Shown: one piece after another, positions 35,328 to 43,256 of the stretch | Position numbering within the stretch: position 1 is the stretch's first letter | How the letters are laid out: every line of letters begins with the position of its first letter | Notes under the pieces: model-generated | Databases searched by the model: none | What the model was told of the DNA's origin: nothing | What the model saw: the letters and a program-made list of their open reading frames with translations, nothing else | Translations under genes and position numbers: made by a program | DNA from: an uncultured Bacteroidales bacterium | GTDB taxonomy: Bacteria > Bacteroidota > Bacteroidia > Bacteroidales > Marinilabiliaceae | DNA: 64,000 nt | Assembly (NCBI GenBank): GCA_937892255.1 | Contig: CALAUL010000006.1 | Location: 7,523 to 71,522, forward strand | Direction: 5' to 3'

Positions 35328-36227
35328 TTAAAAAATCTCATCACCATCGTCAAAGAACACGTCATCGCCATCTCCACTGAAACAATCAATGACAGTCTGC
35401 GATTCCGGAATAGTCAGTGTAAATATTGTGCCTTCTCCTTTCTGGCTCTTAATATCTATCTGCGCTCCTATGACATCACATAGCGCCTTTGTGATTGACA
35501 ATCCTAAGCCATGACCTTGGTTTATTGAGTTAATACCCGTGTCTAATCGTTTGAATCGTTCGAAAATAATGTTTTGATTCTTTTCCGATATGCCCGTTCC
35601 AAAGTCTTGAATAGATATGTACAACATATCATCTTCTACCCACAATTTTAAAATTACTTTGCTATCCTTATAACTGTATTTTATAGCATTGTTAAGGATG
35701 TTGCTCAGTATCTGCTTCAACTTCTCCGAATCTGTTTTGTAATAATAGTTCTTGCCAAAACCAAATTCTATTTGATAGTCGAGTATTATGTCGATTCCCA
35801 TTTTACGAGCCACAACAGAGAACGAGTCAATAACCGTCTGCGCCAAGTTGCGTACGTTGACCTTTGATATGTTAGGCCCTATTTCTCCTGCCTCGATCTT
35901 TGCTGCAGTAAAAATATTCTTTAACTGAAAATCCAAGTTAAATGCCTCGTTATGTATGAGGGCAACCATAGATACAACTTTCTTCCAATCCTGTTTCTCG
36001 ACCGATAATATAGACTTTGACAAACCTAATATCGATGTAAAAGGATTTACTATCTCGTTGGTGATGTTTGATATAAAATGGCTCTTTAGTGCCTCTGAAT
36101 CCTTCAAACGTTTACTCATTACTTGATAGTCAAGACTGAGCGCATCAAGCTTCTCCTCTATACTCTTTCTCTCTTCAAGTCGCCTCTTGAGTTCTTTTAG
36201 CAATTGTTTGTCTGATAAGTTGTTCAT
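35328..36227 (-). CDS. Histidine-kinase-like protein lacking the phospho-acceptor histidine
   Basis: 299 residues, soluble, with an N-terminal coiled coil (1-45). The dimerisation/H-box region reads FISNITNEIVNPFTSILG, and Asn57 stands where the conserved His (F-x-x-x-x-S-H-E) should be. I checked the codon on the minus strand (AAC). The ATPase domain is intact: N-box LKQILSNILNNAIKYSY, G1 ISIQDFGTGIS and G2 GHGLGLSITKAL. It cannot autophosphorylate in the usual way; it could be an ATP-dependent scaffold, a partner of another kinase, or phosphorylate another residue. It sits between cheR and cheD. Confidence 0.88.
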   Translation of the reverse strand: MNNLSDKQLLKELKRRLEERKSIEEKLDALSLDYQVMSKRLKDSEALKSHFISNITNEIVNPFTSILGLSKSILSVEKQDWKKVVSMVALIHNEAFNLDFQLKNIFTAAKIEAGEIGPNISKVNVRNLAQTVIDSFSVVARKMGIDIILDYQIEFGFGKNYYYKTDSEKLKQILSNILNNAIKYSYKDSKVILKLWVEDDMLYISIQDFGTGISEKNQNIIFERFKRLDTGINSINQGHGLGLSITKALCDVIGAQIDIKSQKGEGTIFTLTIPESQTVIDCFSGDGDDVFFDDGDEIF

Positions 36228-36237
36228 ATCTATAGTT

Positions 36238-37104
36238 TTATATTTTTTTAAATATTGTAGGTTTCACGCTTTGTAATGGTACTTCCATATTCGCTACCGA
36301 CTCGGAATGTCCTATAAACAAATAGCCTCCAGGTATTAAGTGTCGACATAATTTATTTATGACTTTTTCCTGTGTCTCGTGGTCAAAGTAGATAAGTACA
36401 TTACGACAAAATATAACGTCATATTTCTCTGTTATATCGTAAACGCTATCCATTAGGTTTAGATATTTTAAAGAAATATTTTTCTGAAGCTGCGGAATTA
36501 CCCTGACAGTAGGTGTATGCCTATCTTTGCTTCTTAGAAAATATTTTCTCTTCAAATGCATTGGGATTACATCTACACTCTTTTCTGCATAGATTCCCAT
36601 CATAGCTTTATTCAATACATTTGAAGATATGTCTGTTCCTAGTATCGAAAACGTGAACCCCGCATTTTGTTCTATAAATTCGTTTAACACTATGCTTATA
36701 GTGTATGGTTCTTCCCCACTCGAACAGGCTGCACTCCATATCTTTATCTTTCGTTTCCCCTCCGATACATACTGAGGCAATATTTCCTTCGACAAAAAGT
36801 CAAAATGTACCGGTTCTCGAAAGAAATCCGTTTTATTCGTCGTTACAACACTAAGAAAATTATATAACTCGTTCTTTTGCCCTTCCTCACTGAAAAAATA
36901 TTCTTTATACTCTGAATATGAGTTCATCTTCAATTCCCTGATTCTTTTCAACAATCTGCCTTGTAACATAACTCTCTTAATGTCTGGCATCTTTATGCCA
37001 AACTCTGTATATATATAATCACTAAAAACTTTAAAGTCACTCTGCGACAATTCTGCTTTGAAGCAATCAAGTTCTCCGCTTGTTGTATCCAATATCTCAC
37101 TCAT
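36238..37104 (-). CDS. cheR: Chemotaxis protein methyltransferase CheR
   Basis: 288 residues with the full CheR set: N-terminal helical domain, TTNKTDFFREPVHF, the SAM loop WSAACSSGEEPYTISIVL, GTDISSNVLNKAMMGIY and FCRNVLIYFDHETQEKV. It adds methyl groups from SAM to receptor glutamates, opposing CheB. It is the only one of three CheR-like proteins here with an undamaged SAM loop. It lies between cheW (21 bp) and the kinase-like gene (10 bp). Confidence 0.95.
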   Translation of the reverse strand: MSEILDTTSGELDCFKAELSQSDFKVFSDYIYTEFGIKMPDIKRVMLQGRLLKRIRELKMNSYSEYKEYFFSEEGQKNELYNFLSVVTTNKTDFFREPVHFDFLSKEILPQYVSEGKRKIKIWSAACSSGEEPYTISIVLNEFIEQNAGFTFSILGTDISSNVLNKAMMGIYAEKSVDVIPMHLKRKYFLRSKDRHTPTVRVIPQLQKNISLKYLNLMDSVYDITEKYDVIFCRNVLIYFDHETQEKVINKLCRHLIPGGYLFIGHSESVANMEVPLQSVKPTIFKKI

Positions 37105-37125
37105 AACTCACACTTTATCTCTTTA

Positions 37126-37578
37126 CTACGACATAATTCTCTTTATCTCGACTATTTCGGTGTCCGAAAATACTTTGTCTACATCTAATGCCAAAACCAA
37201 GTTTGCGCCACTTTTTATGGTGCATCCTATGTATCCCGGTTTATATAATGTTTCCAAATATTGTTTTTCTCCCTCTTCAACTGTTATTACGTCCGATACT
37301 TTGTCAACGACCAAAGCTACCTTGAATTGTCCTTCTCCTTTATTTACAGATACTATAATAGTACATGTCTGTTCTTTTATCTCTATCGCTGACAATCCGA
37401 ATTTCTGGCCGCAATCTATCAAAGGCATGACTTCTCCTCTGTAATCTACTAATCCTAGTAGATACGGCAAATTTGTTGACTGAGAACTTGGAACTAAGTA
37501 TTCCATTATCTCAACAACGTTTTCTACCGGCAATCCGAAGATATTGCCACTTGCTTCGTATGTCAGATATGCATTCAT
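37126..37578 (-). CDS. cheW: Chemotaxis coupling protein CheW (second copy)
   Basis: 150 residues forming a single CheW domain: YEASGNIFGLPVENVVEIME at the start, LVDYRGEVMPLIDCGQKFGL in the middle and VALVVDKVSDVITVE towards the end. CheW links the receptor tip to CheA. Its start overlaps the preceding cheW stop by one base. The two copies differ enough in sequence to suggest different binding roles rather than recent duplication. Confidence 0.94.
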   Translation of the reverse strand: MNAYLTYEASGNIFGLPVENVVEIMEYLVPSSQSTNLPYLLGLVDYRGEVMPLIDCGQKFGLSAIEIKEQTCTIIVSVNKGEGQFKVALVVDKVSDVITVEEGEKQYLETLYKPGYIGCTIKSGANLVLALDVDKVFSDTEIVEIKRIMS

Positions 37579-38024
37579 TATTTTTCCAATTCCTTAGATA
37601 ATACATCTAAATTTATTAAATACACAAACTTATCTCCCTCTTGTAATGTTCCTCTCAATGAAGGTTGCACCATTTTGTCTACTTCCAACACTACGTCGTT
37701 TTTGACTGCTTTCGGGTCGTAGTCAAACACCTCATCGACTTCATCAACCTTTATCCCTACTAATGTCTCATTCGTCCCATCAACAGATACTATTATGATA
37801 GATGCTTCGGGCAAATCTTCTTCAGGTTCTGCTCCTAACATCATTCGAAAATCAACCACAGGTATCATGTTTCCATGATTGTTTATTACGCCCAAAAAGT
37901 ACTCTTTTGACAATGGCACATGTGTCGGTTTTGTCATCTCCAATATATGAAGCACATTGATTGATTCCACACCGAAATACTCTCCAGCAACTTTGAATGA
38001 TGTTATCGAATTTATTGTCTCCAT
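37578..38024 (-). CDS. cheW: Chemotaxis coupling protein CheW (first copy)
   Basis: 148 residues with the CheW pattern TSFKVAGEYFGVESINVLHI, LGVINNHGNMIPVVDFRMML and LVGIKVDEVDEVFDYD. It lies 6 bp after cheA and overlaps the second cheW by one base. Together they should build the receptor-CheA-CheW array in the cytoplasm under the membrane. Confidence 0.94.
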   Translation of the reverse strand: METINSITSFKVAGEYFGVESINVLHILEMTKPTHVPLSKEYFLGVINNHGNMIPVVDFRMMLGAEPEEDLPEASIIIVSVDGTNETLVGIKVDEVDEVFDYDPKAVKNDVVLEVDKMVQPSLRGTLQEGDKFVYLINLDVLSKELEK

Positions 38025-38030
38025 ACGCTT

Positions 38031-40088
38031 CTATTTCTTATATCGTTGCTGATTGTATGCATTTATTAAACGCGTAGTGTCTATTATCAATGACAAAGAG
38101 CCGTCTCCCATGACACTCGCTCCTGATATCATATCTACCTTACGCATAAATTTTCCTAATGGCTTTACTACTATCTGGAACTCTCCAACAATCATGTCTA
38201 CCACCAGGCCTACTCGTTTCCCCCCATGATTGACAAGTAATATCTTACTCTTTGTTATATCTACTTCTTTCTGATAAAACATGTCGTTCAGATCAACAAA
38301 CATCACTCTCTCGTTCTCATATAGGAAAGTCTTTCCGAGCTTACTATCGATCATTTGTACTTCGCTTGTTGATAAAATACGTTCTATGTTAGACAGCGGA
38401 ACTACGAATTGTTCTCCGTTGACCTTTGTAAGCAATCCGTCTATTATCGACAGAGTCAAAGGCAAATCCAATGTGAATGTTGTTCCCTCATCTATCTCCG
38501 AATCTATGGCTATATCTCCTCGTATCTCTGCAATTTTGCTTTTTACAACGTCCATTCCAACGCCTCGACCCGAAACGTCACTCACCTTGTCTGCTGTAGA
38601 AAATCCACTTGCAAAGATAAGAGCAAGAATATCTCGCTTGCTCATCTTGGCATTTGCATCTACAAGTCCCTTTTCTACCGCTTTTTTGAAGAGCTTGTCC
38701 GGATCCATTCCCTTTCCATCGTCACTTACTCTGATGATCACTGACGAACCGGAATAGAATGCCTTTAATTTTATTGTGCCTTTTGGATTCTTCCCTTTTG
38801 ATATACGCTCATCTGGCATTTCTATACCATGGTCACACGAGTTACGTATCATGTGCAACAATGGGTCTGTCAGATGTTCGATTATATTTTTATCTAATTC
38901 TATCTCACCACCCTCTACAACGAAATCAATCTGTTTGCCTAAGTTCTTGGACAAATCACGAACTAAACGCTGAAATCTTACCAATTCACCTTGAAGCGGA
39001 ATAAGGCTTATCTCAAATGAATTGTCACGAAGCTGACGCGTTATCTTTTCCATCTGCTCAGCTACCGCCATAAGTGTAGCGTCATTCTTCTTTGTTGCAA
39101 TAAGGCTAAACTGCGCCTGCATGGTGACAAGCTCACTCACCGCATTGACAAGTTCATCTATCTTTGCTGACGCTACACGCATGGTAGCTATCTTCTCACT
39201 GACGCCTCCGGCTTGAGCCTTAGGTGCTGACTCTTTCTTCTTTTCAACACTCTTTACTTCCTGTTTAAACTGTGCAAAATCCTCTTTTACAAGCACTTGA
39301 TTTTGCGCTTTCTTGGTCTCTATGAGTGTTGCTAAGGTCTCTGTTTGTGACAATACGTCGCCATCTGGCAGAATGTCGATATTTATCTTACATTCGTCCT
39401 CAACGAAGATAAACACATCCTTTATATCGTTCTCATCACTCTCCGTCGAAAGAATTGTTTGCCACTTGATACGCAAGGCAAGCGGTTCAAACTCATCAAA
39501 CGATTTCACTCCGTCAGTATATGCAACAACTTTTGCATCACCCAATGCAACTAAGTCCTCTATGATAAAAAACGGATTAGTACCATTGTTGAGCAACGAC
39601 TCAAATGGTTCGAACGAGACTAAATAATTCTTCTTGTTGCTTGCCGGAGCTATAGGTGCTGCCGGAGCTGCAGGCATTGGTTTTGCACTTGGTGCAGATG
39701 TAACGTTATTGCCGAAATACTTCTGTATACGCGCGATATAGTCATTTTGCTTAGCTATATCTTCAGGATCAGTGAGATCTCCTATATCCAACAACTGACG
39801 GATATAGTCCAACGACTCGAAAGTCAATGATATAATATCGCTATCTATAGCTAATTTATCATTTCTAACAAGATCGTATATAGTTTCAAGGTTATGAGTA
39901 AACGCACTCAAATCGTTAAAGCCGAACATAGCTCCACCACCCTTAATGGTATGCATAGCTCGGAAAAGACGTTCGATAATCTCTTTATTGGTCGGCTCAC
40001 TTTCCAAGTTAAATAGTGCCTCCTCAATAATAGCAACATTATCTAATGCCTCTTCAACAAATTTAGCTGTAAACTTATCTAAGCTCAT
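38031..40088 (-). CDS. cheA: Chemotaxis histidine kinase CheA
   Basis: 685 residues. HPt domain 1-105 with phospho-acceptor His46 in AMHTIKGGGAMFGF. An intermediate region (about 150-290) replaces the usual CheY-binding P2 by an unrecognised alpha/beta domain (YLVSFEPFESLLNNG). Dimerisation helices about 300-360; ATPase with LLHMIRNSCDHGIE, VSDDGKGMD and DVSGRGVGMDVVKS; C-terminal CheW-like P5 (about 545-680). It phosphorylates CheY and CheB on receptor input. It lies between cheY (25 bp) and cheW (6 bp). Confidence 0.96.
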   Translation of the reverse strand: MSLDKFTAKFVEEALDNVAIIEEALFNLESEPTNKEIIERLFRAMHTIKGGGAMFGFNDLSAFTHNLETIYDLVRNDKLAIDSDIISLTFESLDYIRQLLDIGDLTDPEDIAKQNDYIARIQKYFGNNVTSAPSAKPMPAAPAAPIAPASNKKNYLVSFEPFESLLNNGTNPFFIIEDLVALGDAKVVAYTDGVKSFDEFEPLALRIKWQTILSTESDENDIKDVFIFVEDECKINIDILPDGDVLSQTETLATLIETKKAQNQVLVKEDFAQFKQEVKSVEKKKESAPKAQAGGVSEKIATMRVASAKIDELVNAVSELVTMQAQFSLIATKKNDATLMAVAEQMEKITRQLRDNSFEISLIPLQGELVRFQRLVRDLSKNLGKQIDFVVEGGEIELDKNIIEHLTDPLLHMIRNSCDHGIEMPDERISKGKNPKGTIKLKAFYSGSSVIIRVSDDGKGMDPDKLFKKAVEKGLVDANAKMSKRDILALIFASGFSTADKVSDVSGRGVGMDVVKSKIAEIRGDIAIDSEIDEGTTFTLDLPLTLSIIDGLLTKVNGEQFVVPLSNIERILSTSEVQMIDSKLGKTFLYENERVMFVDLNDMFYQKEVDITKSKILLVNHGGKRVGLVVDMIVGEFQIVVKPLGKFMRKVDMISGASVMGDGSLSLIIDTTRLINAYNQQRYKK

Positions 40089-40113
40089 AACCTATCCCTT
40101 TTTTCACTACAGA

Positions 40114-40479
40114 CTAACGCACTACACGCGAAATAGCACTCAACAACTTAGCCGGAACGAATGGCTTTATAATCCAGCCTGTTGCTCCTGCCTCTTTTGC
40201 CTCCATTTTCTTTTCAGTCTGCGACTCTGTTGTAAGGAACAAGATAGGAATATGCTTGTATGCGTCCATCTCTCTCACTTTACGAATCAAACCTAATCCA
40301 TCAAGATTCGGCATGTGCAAGTCGGTAATAACAATATCTATGTTACGACCATCGAGGAACTTCAATGCGTCTTCTCCGTCTACTCCCACTAATACCTCAT
40401 AACCCTCATTTTGTAGTGTGAAGTTCACGACCTCACGTATACTCTCTGAGTCGTCTACAATAAGAACTGTCTTTGCCAT
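40114..40479 (-). CDS. cheY: CheY-type single-domain response regulator
   Basis: 121 residues, receiver only: acidic pocket VDDSESIRE, phospho-acceptor Asp53 in VITDLHMPNLDG, Thr in FLTTESQTEKK and Lys in GWIIKPFVPAKLL. This is the CheY type next to CheA in many bacteria. With no flagellar switch gene in sight, its target is probably another protein. The STAS gene precedes it by 9 bp. Confidence 0.93.
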   Translation of the reverse strand: MAKTVLIVDDSESIREVVNFTLQNEGYEVLVGVDGEDALKFLDGRNIDIVITDLHMPNLDGLGLIRKVREMDAYKHIPILFLTTESQTEKKMEAKEAGATGWIIKPFVPAKLLSAISRVVR

Positions 40480-40488
40480 ATATATTCT

Positions 40489-40794
40489 TTATTTTAATTC
40501 TATTAGTAATCCTGCCTTTTCGATCAGTTGTGATAAGTCGTCTTTGAGCGTAGTATTCACCTTGAATTCCTTACCATTTTCAAACAACGTTTTACGTATA
40601 GATATAACCTCTTGAACAAATGTTATGTCTATATTGTCAGGGTCGTCGATAAACATCGAGATAGGTTGCTCCATAGTCAAGATACCTTGCAGTTCTGCAT
40701 GTATCTTTTCTATATGGTTAATGATTAAGTTCCCGCTTAGGTGCACTTCCATCTCTCCGTCCTTCTCCGAATGTTGTATACTATAACTACTCAT
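40489..40794 (-). CDS. STAS-domain protein (anti-anti-sigma-like)
   Basis: 101 residues with the STAS pattern: EVHLSGNLIINHIEKIHAEL, a central beta strand ISMFIDDPDNIDITFVQEVI and a final helix. Proteins of this kind are encoded beside cheA in several bacteria and can take part in partner switching with GHKL kinases and PP2C phosphatases, which are also present in this cluster. The usual phospho-Ser site (D-S-S/T-G) is replaced by D-I-T-F, leaving one Thr as a candidate. Confidence 0.78.
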   Translation of the reverse strand: MSSYSIQHSEKDGEMEVHLSGNLIINHIEKIHAELQGILTMEQPISMFIDDPDNIDITFVQEVISIRKTLFENGKEFKVNTTLKDDLSQLIEKAGLLIELK

Positions 40795-40814
40795 GACTTA
40801 CTCACAATGCTTTA

Positions 40815-42560
40815 TTAAAATTTCTCATAATTATCCAAGTCGAACTCACTTGACGTTAGGTTACCCAAGTCAATAGTTGTACCATGCATGTGGTCGTTCG
40901 TCTTGTCCTTTATGCCCTTCACCTCCGGAGCATCAGCATTGTCTGTCTTTTTCTCTTTTGCCGGAGCCTTTGGTGCTTCGTCCTTCTCCTCGTCTGCAGA
41001 TGATGTCTTTTGCGACTCATCTATCTTGAAGAAGCTAACTGCGGCTCTCAAATTCTCAGCCAAAGAACTAAGCTGTACAGAGCTGTTTGTAAGTTCGTCG
41101 CTCGATGATGCGTTCTCCTGCGTAATGACGTTAAGGTTTTGCATAGCGAGATTGATTTGTTCTGCTCCTGTCTTTTGCTCAATACTTGCGGCAGAGATCT
41201 CTTTCACAAGCACTGTTGTCTTTTCTATTTCCGGCACGAGCATCTTTGCTTTCTCTCCTGCCATCTGCGATACTTTCATTCCCTTTGCTACAAGGTCAAC
41301 AATTTCGTTGGCAGCTTGTTTGCTTCGTTCTGCAAGCTTACGCACCTCAGCAGCGACAACCGAAAATCCTCGTCCGTGCTCACCCGCTCTAACTGCTTCA
41401 ACAGCGGCATTAAGAGCAAGTATGTTTGTCTGGAATGCGATATCTGAGATGATTGTAATCTTCTGCGAGATAAGGCTCATTGCCTCTGCGGCTTCAGCTG
41501 AATACTGACTTGACAATGTTACATTCTCTGCTGTTGATGTAGTTATCTTCTCTGTAGCAATTGCATTTTCTGTGTTCTGGTCGATGTTTGCAACCATCTC
41601 TTCTATTGCTGTTGACACCTCTTCTGCTGATGCCGCTTGTTCTGAAGCTCCCTTAGATAGTTTGAGAGAATTATCCTTTACATCGTCACTCGAATCCACG
41701 AGGTCGTTTGCATTCTTTTCAATAGAGACAACGATATTGCGCAAGTTCCTAACCATATCGCGCAATGCATCGGCCAACTGCCCTATCTCATCTTCTTGAT
41801 CAACATCTACCGTTGCTGTCAAATCTCCGTTGCCAATAGCCTGAGCAAACAATACGCCTTGTTTCAACGGACTTACTATTGAGTTGTGCAATTTTCGTCC
41901 TACATAAAGCGACAATGCCATTACTGTTAATGACATGACAATACAGAATACAAGCTGAATATTTGACCATCTGCTTATTCCTGCTTCTGTCTCTTCACAC
42001 AACTCATCACACTCCATGGTTAAAAAGTTCATCAAATCATTGATAGCAATCTCCGCTATCATAATATCGCCATCGCTCTGTACCAACATCTCTGATTCCA
42101 TCATCGCCATGACATCATCGTATGATTCAAACGAACTTAGATTGTTCATTACAGTGCGTTGCAAATCAAAGAAACCAACAACCTGCGCTTCCAAAACACT
42201 CAAGGTATCAACGAACTCCTTGTTCCACTCCATTGTGCCTTCTTTGACTTCTGCCAATACTGCATTGAACTCCGTATCAATAATATTCTTTAGCTTTACT
42301 TTCTCCGGAGTGTCAGGTTGCTTGTCTACATACACCCAATTGACCGTCAAACGTTTTGATTCGGCTATAAGGTTTGCCATTGTCGTTACCTTTTCCTTCA
42401 TTGGCAAATACTCCTCTATCTCCTTACTCTGCATATTCGACGTGTACAAGTGAATAAGTACAGTAACAACAAAATTGAGGAAAATAGCAATAGTGATTAT
42501 ACCAAACCCCAAGTATAGCTTCTGGCTTATATTTTTGCCTAATTTACTCGACAAATTCAT
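40815..42560 (-). CDS. Methyl-accepting chemotaxis protein
   Basis: 581 residues. Membrane helix about 14-37, periplasmic helical domain about 40-188 (probably four-helix bundle), second helix about 190-211, HAMP to about 265, then the signalling domain with the receptor tip IAFQTNILALNAAVEAVRAG and GRGFSVVAAEVRKLAERS. Residues after 535 are charged and disordered (SADEEKDEAPKAPAKEKK), with no CheR-binding pentapeptide at the end. It is the only MCP in the cluster and the first gene of the tight series. Confidence 0.95.
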   Translation of the reverse strand: MNLSSKLGKNISQKLYLGFGIITIAIFLNFVVTVLIHLYTSNMQSKEIEEYLPMKEKVTTMANLIAESKRLTVNWVYVDKQPDTPEKVKLKNIIDTEFNAVLAEVKEGTMEWNKEFVDTLSVLEAQVVGFFDLQRTVMNNLSSFESYDDVMAMMESEMLVQSDGDIMIAEIAINDLMNFLTMECDELCEETEAGISRWSNIQLVFCIVMSLTVMALSLYVGRKLHNSIVSPLKQGVLFAQAIGNGDLTATVDVDQEDEIGQLADALRDMVRNLRNIVVSIEKNANDLVDSSDDVKDNSLKLSKGASEQAASAEEVSTAIEEMVANIDQNTENAIATEKITTSTAENVTLSSQYSAEAAEAMSLISQKITIISDIAFQTNILALNAAVEAVRAGEHGRGFSVVAAEVRKLAERSKQAANEIVDLVAKGMKVSQMAGEKAKMLVPEIEKTTVLVKEISAASIEQKTGAEQINLAMQNLNVITQENASSSDELTNSSVQLSSLAENLRAAVSFFKIDESQKTSSADEEKDEAPKAPAKEKKTDNADAPEVKGIKDKTNDHMHGTTIDLGNLTSSEFDLDNYEKF

Positions 42561-42595
42561 ATATATAATGTTTCGTTAATATTACACGTTTACCA

Positions 42596-42632
42596 CAAAA
42601 GTCAGACACTCTGCATAAACAGAGGTCTGAAC
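42596..42632 (-). terminator. Hairpin between the yfiR-like and MCP genes
   Basis: GTCAGACACTCTG (42601-42613) pairs with CAGAGGTCTGAAC (42620-42632) with one bulge and a 6-nt loop; on the minus strand it is followed by TTTTG. It may end the yfiR-like transcript or attenuate it before the MCP gene. Confidence 0.5.
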
Positions 42633-42641
42633 ATTTTTGCA

Positions 42642-43160
42642 TTACATGTTTATCGCTGCTGTCATGCCCTCCAACTTAGCAGAGAACTGTATACCGGCAT
42701 ACGATGCATTCTTTTTACTCAACTCAAACTTCAACTTCTCGTCTCGCACTACGAAGTTAATCATCGAACCATGTTCAGTTGCTCCCTCCATCTCGGTTAT
42801 TATGAGTGTATCTTTACCGACTTTCGTGATTACTGCGTCTGCATTCTTGTTGAAGTTCCAGTTTTTCGATACATAAATAACTTGACAATCCGTTGCTTCT
42901 TCCCACGATTTGAATTCCTTGATAACAACCTCTTGGAAACCGAATTTCTTACCGGCTGACTGTGTCTTGAGGTGCCCAACAAGTTCTTTGTCTCGCACAA
43001 CACCTATAACGAAATCACCCTTACGTGCATTCTCTCCCCAACCGACGTATCGAATGAAACTCAACGTCAACATTGCCTTTGCTTTAGAGACTTGTGCTCT
43101 TGCTGTATGGACTACTAACGGCATAAACATTAGTGCCATTATAAATATAATCTTTTTCAT
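42642..43160 (-). CDS. YfiR-family periplasmic protein (DUF4154)
   Basis: 172 residues. Signal peptide about 1-22, then the DUF4154 pattern: KAKAMLTLSFIRYVGWGE at the start, DFVIGVVRDKELVGHLK, CQVIYVSKN and GSMINFVVRDEKLKFELSKK, ending in a receptor-like GIQFSAKLEG. In Pseudomonas, YfiR is a periplasmic inhibitor of the diguanylate cyclase YfiN; here no such partner is present, but the MCP periplasmic domain encoded next is a possible partner (inference). It has its own consensus promoter. Confidence 0.82.
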   Translation of the reverse strand: MKKIIFIMALMFMPLVVHTARAQVSKAKAMLTLSFIRYVGWGENARKGDFVIGVVRDKELVGHLKTQSAGKKFGFQEVVIKEFKSWEEATDCQVIYVSKNWNFNKNADAVITKVGKDTLIITEMEGATEHGSMINFVVRDEKLKFELSKKNASYAGIQFSAKLEGMTAAINM

Positions 43161-43225
43161 ATTACCACGCTTTATATTTGACCTCTTTACTTCTTTATCC
43201 TTCTTTGTTATTATACACGGAACTT

Positions 43226-43256
43226 CAAAAATAACCGCTTTAATCTAAAAATCAAA
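43226..43256 (-). promoter_or_regulatory. Consensus Bacteroidetes promoter for the yfiR-like gene
   Basis: The minus strand has TTTG (43256-43253), a 19-bp spacer and TATTTTTG (43233-43226). It overlaps the end of ribF and lies about 65 bp before the start codon at 43160, marking the yfiR-like gene and perhaps the chemosensory cluster as a separate transcription unit. Confidence 0.6.

Noticed and set aside
35328..36227. Active sensor histidine kinase
   Set aside because: The phospho-acceptor His is Asn, so the standard activity cannot be claimed.
20431..43160. Flagellar or gliding motility cluster
   Set aside because: No flagellar, pilus or Gld/Spr gene is visible in the window; only signalling parts of chemotaxis are present.
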